Below the pieces are notes generated by a model. It ran no database searches and was not told the DNA's origin. It saw nothing but the letters and a program-made list of their open reading frames with translations. A stretch of DNA of 64,000 nucleotides, from contig JAZBRI010000011.1 in assembly GCA_036874045.1 (NCBI GenBank), forward strand, positions 16,324,001 through 16,388,000. Reading direction: 5' to 3'. Every line of letters starts with the position of its first letter. The stretch's first letter is position 1. Source of the stretch: Cymodocea nodosa (lineage: Eukaryota; Streptophyta; Magnoliopsida; Alismatales; Cymodoceaceae). The position numbers were made by a program, and so were the translations under genes. This document shows positions 50,401 to 62,380 of the stretch, piece after piece.

Positions 50401-51320
50401 GAATGAAACTATGTCAATTAGAATAGTCAAAATGAAAGGAATGAGAATAATCATTATAGAAAAGTTAAACTAGAGACATGAAAGAAAGTAATTAAAAAAT
50501 ACAATGAGGAAATAAGATGTATTAAAAAGAAAATTATTGATAATCAGATCAAGACTTGACGAGTTATATACAAGAACTATACTTTAATATCAAATCAAAG
50601 TAGATGAATATGAGATTATGTCAATGGTCATACAAATATCCTAAAAGAAGTATGAGAAGAATTTATTAAGGTAAAATTTACATCATTTGTATTTATTTCT
50701 CAATATATATATCAATAGTTTAATTTTATTTATTTTTTGGTTAAGTACATCTAAAATGTAGTTCATGTAAGGGGAAGATATGTCTCATTTACCCTCAATT
50801 AGAAATGTTTTTTTTAGACAAACATAGCATTAAGAATAGATGTTATCCATTCAAATGAACATAAGCATGATGCTTCTTCTGGAAATCGTATGGATGAAGA
50901 CATCCAAATTTCTACACAAGAACCTCTTGATCAATCTTCATCAATGGGTACTAATACAAGTAGTGAGTTTCCCAAGTGAAAAAAAAAACATTCAATACCA
51001 CATGCAGAATCATATACACTTATATATAATGCTGTAGAAAAAGTTGCAAGAATACTTGAATATTTTACTGAGAAAATAAATCAAAGAGGTGAAGAATGGA
51101 ATGCAATTATGAGAGACATTAGAACTTAAATCACATAGGATCACACTTGAAACACGTTGAATGGATTCTGACAAGCAAGAAATGGAGGTCATGATGAATG
51201 AACTTCTCTTTATTTCAAAAATTAATATAGAAGAGAGATTCAAAGTCTTAGAGATTTTGAATGATAGAGAAAATAAACATCAATTTTTGTGTATGCAAGA
51301 AGAGATGAAAGTTGAATGAT
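50400..51320 (+). pseudogene. PIF/Harbinger accessory (Myb/SANT-like) protein remnant
   Basis: Plus-strand frames give KKVIKKYNEEI, then DNQIKT followed by a stop at a usual Trp position, then EEFIK, and further on a segment from about 50870 with NAVEKVARILEYFTEKINQRGEEW. This follows the layout of the Myb/SANT-like DNA-binding protein encoded by Harbinger elements. It sits upstream of and in the same direction as the transposase remnant, as expected. Frequent stops and frameshifts show it is dead. Similarity is recognised by eye only. Confidence 0.5.
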
Positions 51321-51743
51321 TAAAATATAAATTACAGTGATATTTGATGAATTTTTTATTTTGATTATGAATGTTATTGTATTATTTTCTTAAATGTTGT
51401 GTAATGATAGATGTTATTTTGTTATAAGCATATGAAACTTTGTATAAGATGAATGTTATTATTATGAAAAACACTTTTTATTGAAATTTATCTTTACATA
51501 ATATTTATACTTGATGTAATAAGGATTAAAACATTTCAAGCATGTCTTCATCTTCCAATTTACAATGCTTGAAGATGCTATTAGAAGAGGAAGAGGAAGA
51601 AGATGAAATGATCACAAATGTTCTCATCATGATAGTGATTACTTTGCTACTTTATATACAAATAGTATTTTAAGAAATATTAAAAGAATTTATAATAAGA
51701 AAGGTCCATAGTATATAACAAGATTATTATATTCATTGTTACC

Positions 51744-53594
51744 TGTTTAGAATGAAAAAGTGCATATTATTAACGGTTAAATGATGGTTAATTGCATAAT
51801 ATTTAGCTTATCATATGAGAATTAAGCTATTATGTTATAATTGCACTATTATATGCTTTAATTGAAGAATCTGCTTAATTTTGGGGAATTAATGTTAATT
51901 TAATACATTTATGAACTGTCGGTAAATTGCAGGCTGTGAAATTCTTAAGTATCCGAAAATACATCTGAGCATCGGATAGTTATACCTGTAACTCTCCGAA
52001 ATGTTATTTTATGTTTAAACTGCTGCTGACACGTATTGAGAGCTGGTAGATTTACTTACGTTATAACTCGTTAAGTTAGTATAACTGCACGCATTGAGTT
52101 ACATGAAAATACACTAAGGCAACGCGTTAGGTTAGCGTTATAAACTTAAGTTGTTATTTTTGCACGTGTTTTATAGTTAAATCAACGAAGGAAGTCTATT
52201 GAGTTATCTGTAACTCCACGGACTATATATTTTCTAATATGCCATTGTAGCGGTTGCAGGAACAAACAGTTGGAAGGAAAAACCACGTTCGCACGTATCA
52301 CGCAGGAATTCAATCGCGTAGGGAGAAAGAAATCATCGCCGTTGATCTGAAGGAAGGAAATCCAACCGATCATTCAAGCAGAAGCAGTTACCACTGAAGA
52401 AATATAAAAGAAAAGAAGAAAAAAAGAAAGTGTGATCGATGGATGGCCAGTGTATACAGAGGAGGAGCACCGAGCTTTCTGCAGACAGTATCGGTGATTC
52501 TCCGAAGTATCACACCAACCATCGTTATCACCACCATAATCACCAATCATCGAAGGTCTGTGAGGATACTTGCCTGATGTCGGGTCGATTCCGAGCTAAA
52601 CACAGTGCCTAACAACCACTGTGAGGAGTGATCGCGTCGCGGGAAGGGAAGACATTTTCACCAAGCGCCGACTTATATTTCAAGAGATCGTAAAGCTTTT
52701 AGCCTTGGCTTCGGGTTGATGCCTGTATGCTGAAGATGAGATCATCTTGTAATTTTGGACTCGCGATTCTATAGGGAGAGGAGACAGAATTGTAAGTGGT
52801 TCAATTTTCAGTGGTGTAATCACATTGCAAGTAGTGTCGAAAGTATTTACTGTCAAGTGAAATTAATTTACATTTCACCTTTCGCCCATTTCCATGTTCA
52901 CATAAAAATAAAAATACCAAAAACAATTTATCTTTGTTTGTATGTTGTATTTGAGTGTTGTATTGTTTGTGTTGTATCGTGATTAATGTTATTTGTATCA
53001 GTTTTATGTTAATTTTAATTTTACAATTTACTAAAATTGGTTCATACAAAACAACTTAAAGATTTTAATGGTTACTGTTTGAATCATCTGAATGTTAGTA
53101 TTGCATAATGATAAATCCAATGTTAACTAGCATTAAAAAGCTTAATTGATGTTATTTACAATCTGTGGAATCGCCCAATGGTTGGCCGAATTCCTCTATA
53201 AATAGCAGTATTATAAAGAAGAGACAGGCTCGTGGAGTTAACTTAAGTCCACGAGGATAGTCCGTTAAGTTATCCATAACTCAACGAACTTAGTCCATTG
53301 AGTTAACTGTAACTCAACGGAGTGCTTATTGAATATAAATTTGAATTGTTTACAATCAAACATTTCTTAAATTCGTTAGCAATTCCCTGTGGGATCGACC
53401 TATACTTGCACACTGATACAATATACACTGTGCACTTGCAGTTAAAGTACAAATTAGAATTAATATCTAAATTATATTAAAGGTTGTTTGTTTACTTCTA
53501 AAAGAAAGAATAGACATAAAGATAAATTAACTAAGTAAAAAATAGAAGTAACAAATCCAAGTTTTTCTAGTGTAGTGTTGGGAAAACACGAACA
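51744..53594 (+). repeat. 5' LTR of the Athila-type element
   Basis: Starts TGTTTAGAATGAAAAAGTGC directly after TTACC and ends AAAACACGAACA. It matches 60528-62380 closely. It contains several short hairpin-forming sequences (for example at 52195-52222 and 53229-53321). Confidence 0.92.
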
Positions 53595-53601
53595 AGTTTT
53601 A

Positions 53602-53619
53602 TGGCGCCGTTGCCGGGGA
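53602..53619 (+). other. Primer-binding site of the Athila-type element
   Basis: TGGCGCCGTTGCCGGGGA lies eight bases after the left LTR. This is complementary to the 3' end of plant Asp-tRNA and is the usual primer site of Athila-type elements. Confidence 0.92.
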
Positions 53620-53645
53620 ATTGAATTGAATTGAACTAAATTGAA

Positions 53646-55301
53646 TTGAAGCAATTGTTAGAGCTATTTCATTTTAATAGTCAGAGTTGTGTGTTTTCTT
53701 CTGTAATTGAGAATATGGCATATGATTATGCTCAAAGATTTCTGAAACCTTTAATTAGCATATGTGAATTCTGCAATTCTGAAGGACATGACATTTCTGA
53801 TTGTTTGAAATTGAGACATTTACAGATTGATAGATCCCATGAACAACAAATGAATTATCCTCAATATAATAGAGCCGAGTATGAGAATCCTATAGTTTAC
53901 CCAACTGATGGTCAATATAAAATGTGTAATATGATGAGAGACACTGAAGTTTGGGATAGCTATGACAGACTAGAGCATAGTATAGAGCAAAATCTAGACA
54001 AACTGGAATACTTTGTGTGTCAACAACAAGAAGTCAACCAATTAAACTATAAGGAGGCATATTTAGAACCTAAACAGGATATAATTTACGAAACTGAAAA
54101 AGCCATAAAGAAAATTGATCAAAAATTGAATGCAATGAAATTAGATGATCTAGAAACAAAATTAAAAGCATTAGACAAAAATGCAATGAAAATACAAGTT
54201 TTACAACAGGACAATGAAAATTATAATGTTATAAACTTGCACAACTTGCAAAATATATAACAAACAGAAAACACAAATGTAATAGAATTTAAAGAATGCA
54301 CTTTAAAATTAAAAACAATTGAAGATCATAATCACGAAAATGATATACAAAAACATCATGAAAGTAACGAAAATCTGGAAGATGTATGTGTAACATTAAG
54401 ATCTTGAACTGATATACCACTAAGAACTCAAAAAGAAAATGATATGAAAGTGGACAAGAGTAAAAATCAAAATGATAATGAAAATGTAACAGTTGAAAAT
54501 CTAGAAATCACTTAAGAACAATCTGAATCTGCAATTGAAGCTAAAAATAATCAAACAAATCAACTGAAAGAAAAAGAGTATTTGAAATCAAAATCTTTAG
54601 CACCCTATCCTGAAAGATTACAACAAACAATTCCTGGAAAACAAGAAAAAATCAGAGAAATTTTTGAAAAAGTACAAGTTAACATTCCTTTGTTAGATCT
54701 ATTGCAGAATATGCCACCTTGTGCTAAATTTCTGAAGGATTGATGTACTAAGAAAAGAGAGCGAAAAGTTCTTAGAAATGTCTTTTTAGCTGAGCAAAGT
54801 AGTTCCCTATTTCTGTCACAAATTTCTAAAAAGTTATCTGATATTGGAATCCCTGTTATATCATGCACCATAGGAAATACCATTCTAGAAAGAACCTTAA
54901 TAGACTTAGGTGCAGGTATAAATGTTATGCCAAGTGATATATTTGCATCCTTAGGATTAGAAGGCTTAACTCCTACTAGTACGGTTATTCAATTAGGTGA
55001 TAGAAGTATAAGATACCCTAGAGGAAAAATAGAGGATGTCTTAATTAAAATCAAGAATTTTATATATCCTATTGATATTGTAATTTTGGATTCTTAACAA
55101 ATTAAGTATAAAAATAGTGATACATCTTTAATTTTGGGAAGGCCATTTTTAGCAACATCAAGGGCTGTTATAAATTGTAAAACTAGAGTAATGAAGTTAG
55201 CATATGGTAATGAGGATACTCAATTAAATATTTTCAAACTAGAAAGGTTTGAGGAGTTAGAAATGTCCTTACATACCATAGACTTTTTAGAGGATGAATG
55301 A
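53646..55301 (+). pseudogene. Athila gag (N-terminally missing) and protease remnant
   Basis: The frame opens close to the primer site. A zinc knuckle CEFCNSEGHDISDC (CX2CX4HX4C, about 53767-53808) comes after only about 40 codons, so the large N-terminal capsid region usual in Athila gag is absent. A Glu/Lys/Asn-rich, coiled-coil-like part follows. Then come APYPERLQQ (about 54600), NIPLLDLLQNMP and the protease LIDLGAGINVMPSD (about 54900) and LILGRPFLATSRAVI (about 55130). DLGA is normal for Athila proteases. Stops occur at 54258, near 54406, 54512, 54741 and 55096, and at 55299, all in the one ancestral frame shared with pol. Confidence 0.85.
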
Positions 55302-55304
55302 GAT

Positions 55305-56879
55305 ATGTTAGATGATGTGATTCAAGAAGAATTAAATAGGCAAATCAATTCTGAAACTTTAGAAGAAAGTGAAAGCATAAATATAGAAGGAGATCAGGAA
55401 GAAATTAATTTTAAAAAAGATGATGTTCAATTAGGAGCTCTAGCTTCTGATGGGCAGCATTTAGAATTAAAACCTTTACCTCCTGAATTAACCTATAGAT
55501 TTTTGGAAGATAAACGTACCTGTCCAATCATTATTGCTTCAGATTTGAAAGAGGATCAAATAGCTAAATTAAAAGATGTAGTAAAAAGTTATAAAGAAGC
55601 AATGGGATGGACTATGACTGATATAAAAGGGTTAAGTTCAACTTTATGCTGTCACCACATATATTTAGAAGAGAATGCTAAACCTGTTAGAATTCCTGAG
55701 AGGAGATTAAATTCAAACCTTAAGGAAGTAGTCAGGAAGGAAATAGTTAAATGGTTAGATAATGATATAATATATCCGATTTCTGATAGCTCGTGGGTTA
55801 GTCCAATCCATGTAGTTCCCAAGAAATCAGGATTAATAGTTATTAGGAATGAAAGTCAAGACTTGATACCTACTAGAATTCAATCAGGCTGGAGAGTATG
55901 TATAGACTATAGAAAGCTGAATGCTGTGACTAGGAAAGATCATTTTCCCTTACCTTTTATAGATCAAATGTTGGAAAGATTAGCAGGGCAAGAATATTTT
56001 TGTTTCCTAGACGGGTATTCAGGGTATAATCAAATTCCAGTAGCATTAGAGGATCAAGAGAAAACAAATTTCACCTGTCCTAATGGAACTTATGCTTTTA
56101 AAAGAATGCCATTCGGATTATGCAATGCACCAGCTACCTTTCAAAGGTGTGTGCATGGCATATTTACTGGAATGACTGATGAATTTTTAGAAATATTTAT
56201 GGATGATTTTACTGTATATGGCAACTCATATGAAGTGTGTTTAAGCAATTTAGACCAAATATTAAAACGCTATGTGGACAAAAATCTGGTTTTAAATTGG
56301 GAAAAATGTCACTTCATGGTTAAATAAGGAATAGTCTTAGGGCATGTTGTTTCTAAAAAAAGGTTGGAAGTAGATAAAGCTAAAATAGAAGTAATTTCTA
56401 ATCTACTAGAACCTAAATCAGTAAAAGATATTAGATCATTTCTAGGACATGCTGGTTTTTATAGAAGATTTATTAAAGACTTTAGCAAGATAGCTAGATC
56501 TTTAACTAATCTATTAAAAGATGTTCCATTTAACTTTGATAAAAATTGCAAGGAAGCATTTTTCAGACTTAAGACTAGCTTAATTTCAACTTCTATAATT
56601 CAAGCACCTAATTGGCACCATCCATTTGAATTAATGTGCGATGCTTTTGATTTTGGTGTAGGAGTAGTGTTAGGACAGAAAATAGAAAAATCTCCTAGAG
56701 TGATTCATTATGCAAGCAAAACATTAAATGATGCTCAAGTTAATTACACAACTACTGAAAAAGAATTATTAGCTGTTGCGTTTGCTTTAAAAAAGTTTAA
56801 ATCATATTTGATTGGAGCTAAAGTAATAGTATACACAGATCATTCAGTTCTAAAACATCTAATAAAAAAAAGAAACTAA
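55305..56879 (+). pseudogene. Athila reverse transcriptase and RNase H
   Basis: Continues the gag frame. RT motifs: SSWVSPIHVVPKKSG, GWRVCIDYRKLNAVT, FCFLDGYSGYNQI, FKRMPFGLCNAPATFQRC, and the active site IFMDDFTVYG (about 56195). One TAA at 56325-56327 interrupts the frame before GHVVSKK and the connection region GHAGFYRRFIKDFSK. RNase H has FELMCDAFDFGVGVVLGQ (catalytic Asp), ASKTLNDAQVNYTTTEKELLA (Glu) and YTDHSVLKHL (Asp). It ends with a frameshift in an A run at about 56864-56872. Apart from these, the domains look complete. Confidence 0.92.
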
Positions 56880-56907
56880 ACCTAGATTGATCTGATGGAT
56901 ATTATTA

Positions 56908-58359
56908 TTGCAAGAATTCGATCTAGAAATTAAAGATAAAAATAGTTGTGAGAATGTAGTAGCAGATCATTTATCAAGATTACAAATAGAAAAATCAAAT
57001 ATTGAAATTAAGGATAATTTTCCTGATAAACAATTAATGACCATCAACACAATGCCTTGGTATGCAGACATAGTTAATTACTTAGTTACTAGTTTAACAC
57101 CTAAGGATTGGAATAGATAGGATAAGAAATTATTTTTCTCAAGAGTAAAATATTACTATTGGGAAGACCCTTACTTATTTAAGAAATGTCCTAATCTGGT
57201 TTTAAGGAGGTGTGTTCCAGAAATTGAATATTCGAGCATATTGTTTTTCTATCATGACCAAGCTTGTGGAGGACATTTTGGTTCAGGGAAAATTGTTGCA
57301 AAAATTCTGCAATGTGGGTTTTATTGGCCAACACTATTCAAAGATGCTCATAAATATTGCTTAAGTTGTTTAAGATGTCAATAAATAGGAAGAATATCAA
57401 AGAGGAATATGATGCCTCTTAATCCTATTGTTGAGGTTGAAATCTTTGATGTGTGGGGAATAGATTTTATGGGTCCATTTCCTATGTCTAATAAATTTAA
57501 TTACATATTGTTGGGGGTGGATTATGTATCTAAATGGATAGAAGCTATTCCTACAAAAACTAATGATAACAAAGTGGTAATACAATTTATAAGAACAAAT
57601 ATATTTGCGAGATTTAAAATACCTAAAGCTATTATCAGTGATAGAGGAACTCATTTCTGTAATAGAAGTTTTGAAGCCTTAATGAAGAAATATGGAATAA
57701 ACCACAAAATTGCAACATCATATCATCCGCAAACAAGTGGACAAGTAGAAAGTGCAAACAAACAAATTAAATTAATCTTGGAAAAAGTAGTAAATCCTAC
57801 TAGAATAGATTGAGCTAATAGATTGATTGATGCACTTTGGGCTTATAGAACTGCTTATAAAACGAGCTTAGGTATGTCACCTTTTAGGCTAGTATATGGA
57901 AAAAGTTGTCATTTACCTGCTGAAATAGAACATAAAGCTTATTGGGCATTAAAAACTCTAAACACTAATTTAAATCAAGCTGCTGAAAATAGGAAAATGC
58001 AACTAATTGAATTAGAAGAATTTAGAAATGAAGCTTATTCAAAGACTGTAAGAGAAAAAGAGAAAATTAAATTCTGGCATGATAGAAAAATTATTCCTAA
58101 AAACTTTGAAATAGGACAAGAAGTATATCTTTATATGGCTAAACTCCATAACCATCTAGGAAAATTAAGATCTAGATGGGCAGGACCTTACATAGTTCGA
58201 AATGTTTATCCTTATAGAGCTATTGAAATTGAAAATCCTAAAAATCAAAATATATTTAAAGTAAATGGACAAAGACTTAAACCTATTCTAAAAACACCAA
58301 AAAGCTCCTTTGGAATTATAGAAGAAGTCAGAGTAGAGGACTACTCGAGTTTTACCTAG
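56908..58359 (+). pseudogene. Athila integrase
   Basis: In the frame shifted by one base. After RNase H the linker has ENVVADHLSRL. The zinc-binding part HDQACGGHFGSGK, then CLSCLRC (about 57255-57380), follows. Core residues lie in [10 protein letters not shown] (Asp, about 57455), [10 protein letters not shown] (Asp, about 57640) and GQVESANKQ (Glu, about 57745), so the DDE triad is present. The C-terminus has [18 protein letters not shown] and [11 protein letters not shown]. Stops at 57118, 57381-57383 and 57811-57813 break it. It ends at 58359. No chromodomain is seen, as usual for Athila. Confidence 0.92.
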
Positions 58360-58429
58360 TAAGAAATCAGTTTTTATGTTTATATATATATATATATATA
58401 TAACATTAAAAATATATATAAAACATAAA

Positions 58430-58845
58430 AATAGTTGCGGTTAAACCGACTGGATCCATTGGTATGATCGGAAAAAAAATTAAAAAATATTTAGGTCTGA
58501 CCGAAGCGTAGCATTGGTATGACCGGAACATTAAAAAAATTTGGTTTTACCGAAATATAGTATCGTTTCAACCGAAAGAAAAATAAAAAAATAAAAAATA
58601 TTTTGGTCTGACCGAAGCATAGTATCGGTTAAACCGGAAAAAAATTGTATATTAATTTTCAAAAAAAAATATTGGTTTGATCGAAGCATAGTATCGGTTA
58701 AATCGGAAAAAAATTGTATATTAATCTTCAAAAAGAAATTTGGTTTTACCGAAACATAGTATCGGTTCAACTGAAAGAAAAATAAAAAAATAAAAAATAT
58801 TTAGGTCTGACCGAAGCATAGTATCTGTTAAACCTGTAAAAAAAA
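58430..58845 (+). repeat. Degenerate tandem repeats downstream of integrase
   Basis: ACCGAAGCATAGTATCGGTT and variants recur about six times (near 58500, 58548, 58610, 58680, 58748, 58810) at 48-70-bp spacing, separated by A-rich stretches. A (TA)n run at about 58381-58402 precedes it. No coding capacity. Confidence 0.85.
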
Positions 58846-58898
58846 ACATAAAAATATTCTCTATAATATTATTATTATTATAATTACTTGTACAGGGA

Positions 58899-58994
58899 GT
58901 TCATTGAGTTACGCTTAACTCAACGAGCATACTCCGTTAAGTCTTGAGCTAGTCAACGAGCTTATTCCGTTGAGTTACCTGTAACACAATGGAG
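58899..58994 (+). repeat. Cluster of three short inverted repeats (hairpins)
   Basis: Three imperfect palindromes of about 28-31 bp lie side by side, each with arms resembling CCGTTGAGTTA and TAACTCAACGG. Related sequences occur in both LTRs (52195-52222, 53229-53255, 53260-53289, 53294-53321, about 60967-60995 and 62010-62105). Their function is unknown. Confidence 0.7.
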
Positions 58995-59175
58995 TACTGT
59001 ACCTAAGACCACGGATAAAATAGTAATAGTTGGTTCGGAAAATGACCCGATTACCCGCCTAAACTTAATGCTTATTTAAACTAAAACCTAGGGTTTTGGG
59101 GGCATTATCCGACAAATCATTTAGAATCTAGAACAATAGAAATTAGAGCGATTCCGTGTTGTTGTGTAACTCCAC

Positions 59176-60555
59176 AATGAGGAAGATGTTGTTGATACAT
59201 CAGAATTTCTGAAGGAATCAGAAGAGTGGCACACGCCGTAGAAGATCAGAAATACGACAAGAGAGAAAGAGCTACAGAAGGTAGAATCAGAACTTTTCAA
59301 GTTTAGAAGAGATTTAGTAGATATGGATATACGAATACCTCAAATAATGGAAACACAAATCAGAATAGCAACAGAAATAGCTGTAAGCAAGGAAAGACAA
59401 ATAAGGCCAAGTAATGAAGTTGCCTTAGAATTAATCCAGTGTAAGTCCCGACTCTGGTTCAAAAGATGAATCTGTAGACAAGCTAAATGGGTGATCTGGG
59501 AGCAAGAAAGGAAAGAAAATGAAGAGGCAACTTAAGAATGGGAGGAACCAACTACTGAAAGACTTGTTCCTGAGGAGCAGCAGTCTGGACCTTCAGTTCC
59601 ACCATTTAAGCCATTGGCACGAGCAGAAATGATGGGGCCTTCGACTGAAGAAGAAATAAGAGAATTTGCAGAACTGGTTTAAGTTGGAAAAAACCAAGGA
59701 GAATCAGAAGATTTGGCAGTGGCTAAAGCACACTTGGTGTTTGATGCACTGTACAAAAAGAGAGATGCAGAAAAGTTGAAAGCCCAATATAAAATTAAAG
59801 TGGAACAGCATCAAGAAGCTACTATCAGAACTGCTGTTAGAGATGCTGCAAAAGAAGCTGAAGCTAGTCCTTCGAAACCAGCAATTATTGGAAGAATTAA
59901 ACAGGAAGAGTCAGTACCTATGGTTCGAAAGTCTACAGAGCCTATTTTTGTAGATTTAATTTCAGAAGATGAAGAGGAAGAACAGACACAACTAATCAGA
60001 AAAAAGAAAGAAAAAGAAAAAGTGCCTGATTATGAAGAAATTAAATCTGAAGTACCAATTTTTACAGGGCCTGTGGAGCAGATTTTTATTAACCTGCTAT
60101 TCGAATCTGAGGAGCAAAGAAAAGAAAAAAATCAGGCTGAAATTAGTTTGTAGTCTGTACAAGAAGAAACAGAAATTATGGCAGAAACTGAATTGCCCAT
60201 GACTCCATCCCAATCTGTTACAGGATCAGAAAGAATAGTAACAGAACAGATTGGTAGTCAAGAGGAAGAAGAAAGAGTAGAAAATGAAGAGGCTGAAAGA
60301 AGCCATTTGGATAAAAATAATTTCACAGATTCCACTGAAGAGCAAGAAACTCTTCAGCAAATTATGGAAAGAATTCAAGACAGAGTGGAGAGTTCTGTCG
60401 GCTCACCACCACAGACAGAAGCAAAAGCAAAAATTCAGGAATCTGAAGAGAATGTCCAAATGCAGCCTATGCTAGAGGAAGAGCAAGAGCAAGAGCAAAC
60501 CCCTCTGGAGCAACAAAGTTACCTTCCTGAAAAAGTGCATATTATTAACGTTTAA
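59176..60555 (+). pseudogene. Third open frame of the Athila-type element, acidic, unrecognised
   Basis: One reading frame of about 460 codons with five stops (near 59240, 59467, 59532, 59680 and 60151), lying between the integrase and the right LTR, where Athila elements may carry an env-like frame. The product is rich in Glu, Gln, Lys and Arg, with segments such as AKAHLVFDALYKKRDAEKLK and LISEDEEEEQTQLIRKKKEK. There is no signal peptide or transmembrane segment, so it does not look like an envelope protein. It contains coiled-coil-like heptads. It ends just inside the LTR. A role in capsid or nucleic-acid handling is conceivable but not supported. Confidence 0.65.
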
Positions 60556-62380
60556 ATGATGGTTAATTGCATAATATTTAGCTTATCATATGAGAATTAA
60601 GCCATTATGTTATAATTGCACTGTTATATGCTTAATTGAAGAATTTGCTTAATTTTGGGGAATTAATGTTAATTTAGTACATTTATGAACTGTCGGTAAA
60701 TTGCAGGCTGTGAAATTCTTAAGTATCCGAAAATGCATCTAAGCATCGGATAGTTATACCTGTAATTCTCCGAAATGTTATTTTATGTTTAAACTGCTAC
60801 TGACACGTATTGAGAGCTGGTAGATTTACTTACGTTATAACTTGTTAAGTAAGTATAACTACACGCGTTGAGTTACATGAAAATACACTAAGGCAACGCG
60901 TTAGGTTAGCGTTATAAACTTAAGTTGTTATGTTTGCACGTGTTTTATAGTTAAATCAATGAAAGAAGTTCGTTGAGTTATCTGTAACTCCACGGACTAT
61001 ATATTTTCTAATATGCCACTGTAGCAGTTGTAGGAACAGACAGTTGGAAGGAAAAATCACGTTCGCACGTATCACGCAGGAATTCAATCGCGTAGGGAGA
61101 AAGAAATCATCGCCGTTAATCTAAAGGAAGGAAATCCAACCGATCATTCAAGTAGAAGCAGTTACCACTAAAGAAATATAAAAGAAAAGAAGAAAAAAAG
61201 AAAGAGTGTGATCGATGGACGGCCAGTGTATATAAAGGAGGAGCACCGAGCTTTATACAGATAGTATCAGCGATTCTCCAAAGTATCACACCAACCATCG
61301 TTATCACCACCATAATCACCAATCATCGGAGGTCTGTGAGGATACTTGCCTGATGTCGGGTCGATTCCGAGCTAAACACAGTGCCTAACAACCACTGTGA
61401 GGAGTGATCGCGTCGCGGGAAGGGAAGACATTTTCACCAAGCGCCGACTCATATTTCAAGAGATCGTAAAGCTTTTAGCCTTGGCTTCGGGTTGATGCCT
61501 GTATGTTGAAGAGGAGATCATCTTGCAATTTTGGACTCGCGATTCTATAGGGAGAGGAGACAGAATTATAAGTGGTTCAATTTTCAGTGGTGTAATCGCG
61601 TTGCAAGTAGTGTTGGAAGTATTTAATGTCAAGTGAAATTACTTTACATTTCACCTTTCGCCCATTTCCATGTTCACATAAAAACAAAAATACCAAAAAC
61701 AATTTATCTTTGTTTGTATGTTGTATTTGAGTGTTGTATTGTTTGTGTTGTATCGTAATTAATGTTATCTGTATCAGTTTTATGATTGTTTTATGTTAGT
61801 TTTAATTTTACAGTTTACTGAAATTGGTTCGTACAAAACAACTTAAAGATTTTAATGGTTACTGTTTGAATCATCTGAATGTTAGTATTGCATAATGATA
61901 AATCCAATGTTAACTAGCATTAAAAGCTTAATTGATGTTATTTACAATCTATGGAATCGCACAATGGTTGGCCGAATTCCTTTATAAACAACAGTATTAT
62001 AAAGAAGAGACAAGCTCGTGGAGTTAACTTAAGTCCACGAGGATAGTCCGTTAAGTTATCTATAACTCAACGAACTTAGTCCATTGAGTTAACTGTAACT
62101 CAATGGAGTGCTTATTGAATATAAATTTGAATTGTTCACAATCAAACATTTCTTAAATTCGTCAGCAATTCCTTGTGGGATCGACCTGTAATTGCACACT
62201 GATACAATAGACACTGTGCACTTGTAGTTAAAGTACAAATTGGAATTAATATCTAAATTGTATTAAAGGTTGTTTGTTTACTTCTAAAAGAAAGAATAGG
62301 CATAAAGATAAATTAACTAAATAAAAAATAGAAGTAACAAATCCAAGTTTTTCTAATGTAGTGCTTGGAAAACACGAACA
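60528..62380 (+). repeat. 3' LTR of the Athila-type element
   Basis: Matches 51753-53594 from TGAAAAAGTGCATATTATTAA to CGAACA, followed by TTACC at 62381. The first nine bases of the left LTR (TGTTTAGAA) have no clear match here; the sequence just before is TTACCTTCC, so the true left edge is uncertain. No polypurine tract is obvious. Confidence 0.88.

Larger units (their letters stand above)
51744..62380 (+). mobile_element. Athila-type Ty3/Gypsy retrotransposon, defective
   Basis: It is bounded by the 5-bp target duplication TTACC at 51739-51743 and 62381-62385. Direct LTRs of about 1.85 kb flank a 6.9-kb internal region: an Asp-tRNA-type primer site, a shortened gag, protease, RT, RNase H and integrase in one ancestral frame, a spacer with tandem repeats, and a third, acidic open frame before the right LTR. 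The DLGAG protease, FLDGYSGYNQI and FMDDFTVYG RT motifs and the primer site fit Athila. By eye the LTRs are about 95-96% identical over the first 400 bp, much younger than the Copia at 11676. About ten in-frame stops and one frameshift make it non-autonomous. Confidence 0.93.

Noticed and set aside
58899..58994. CRISPR-like repeats in the hairpin cluster
   Set aside because: The units are imperfect, adjacent without unique spacers, and the context is a plant retrotransposon.
59176..60555. Envelope protein of the Athila-type element
   Set aside because: No signal peptide, transmembrane or fusion-like hydrophobic segment; the product is highly charged throughout.
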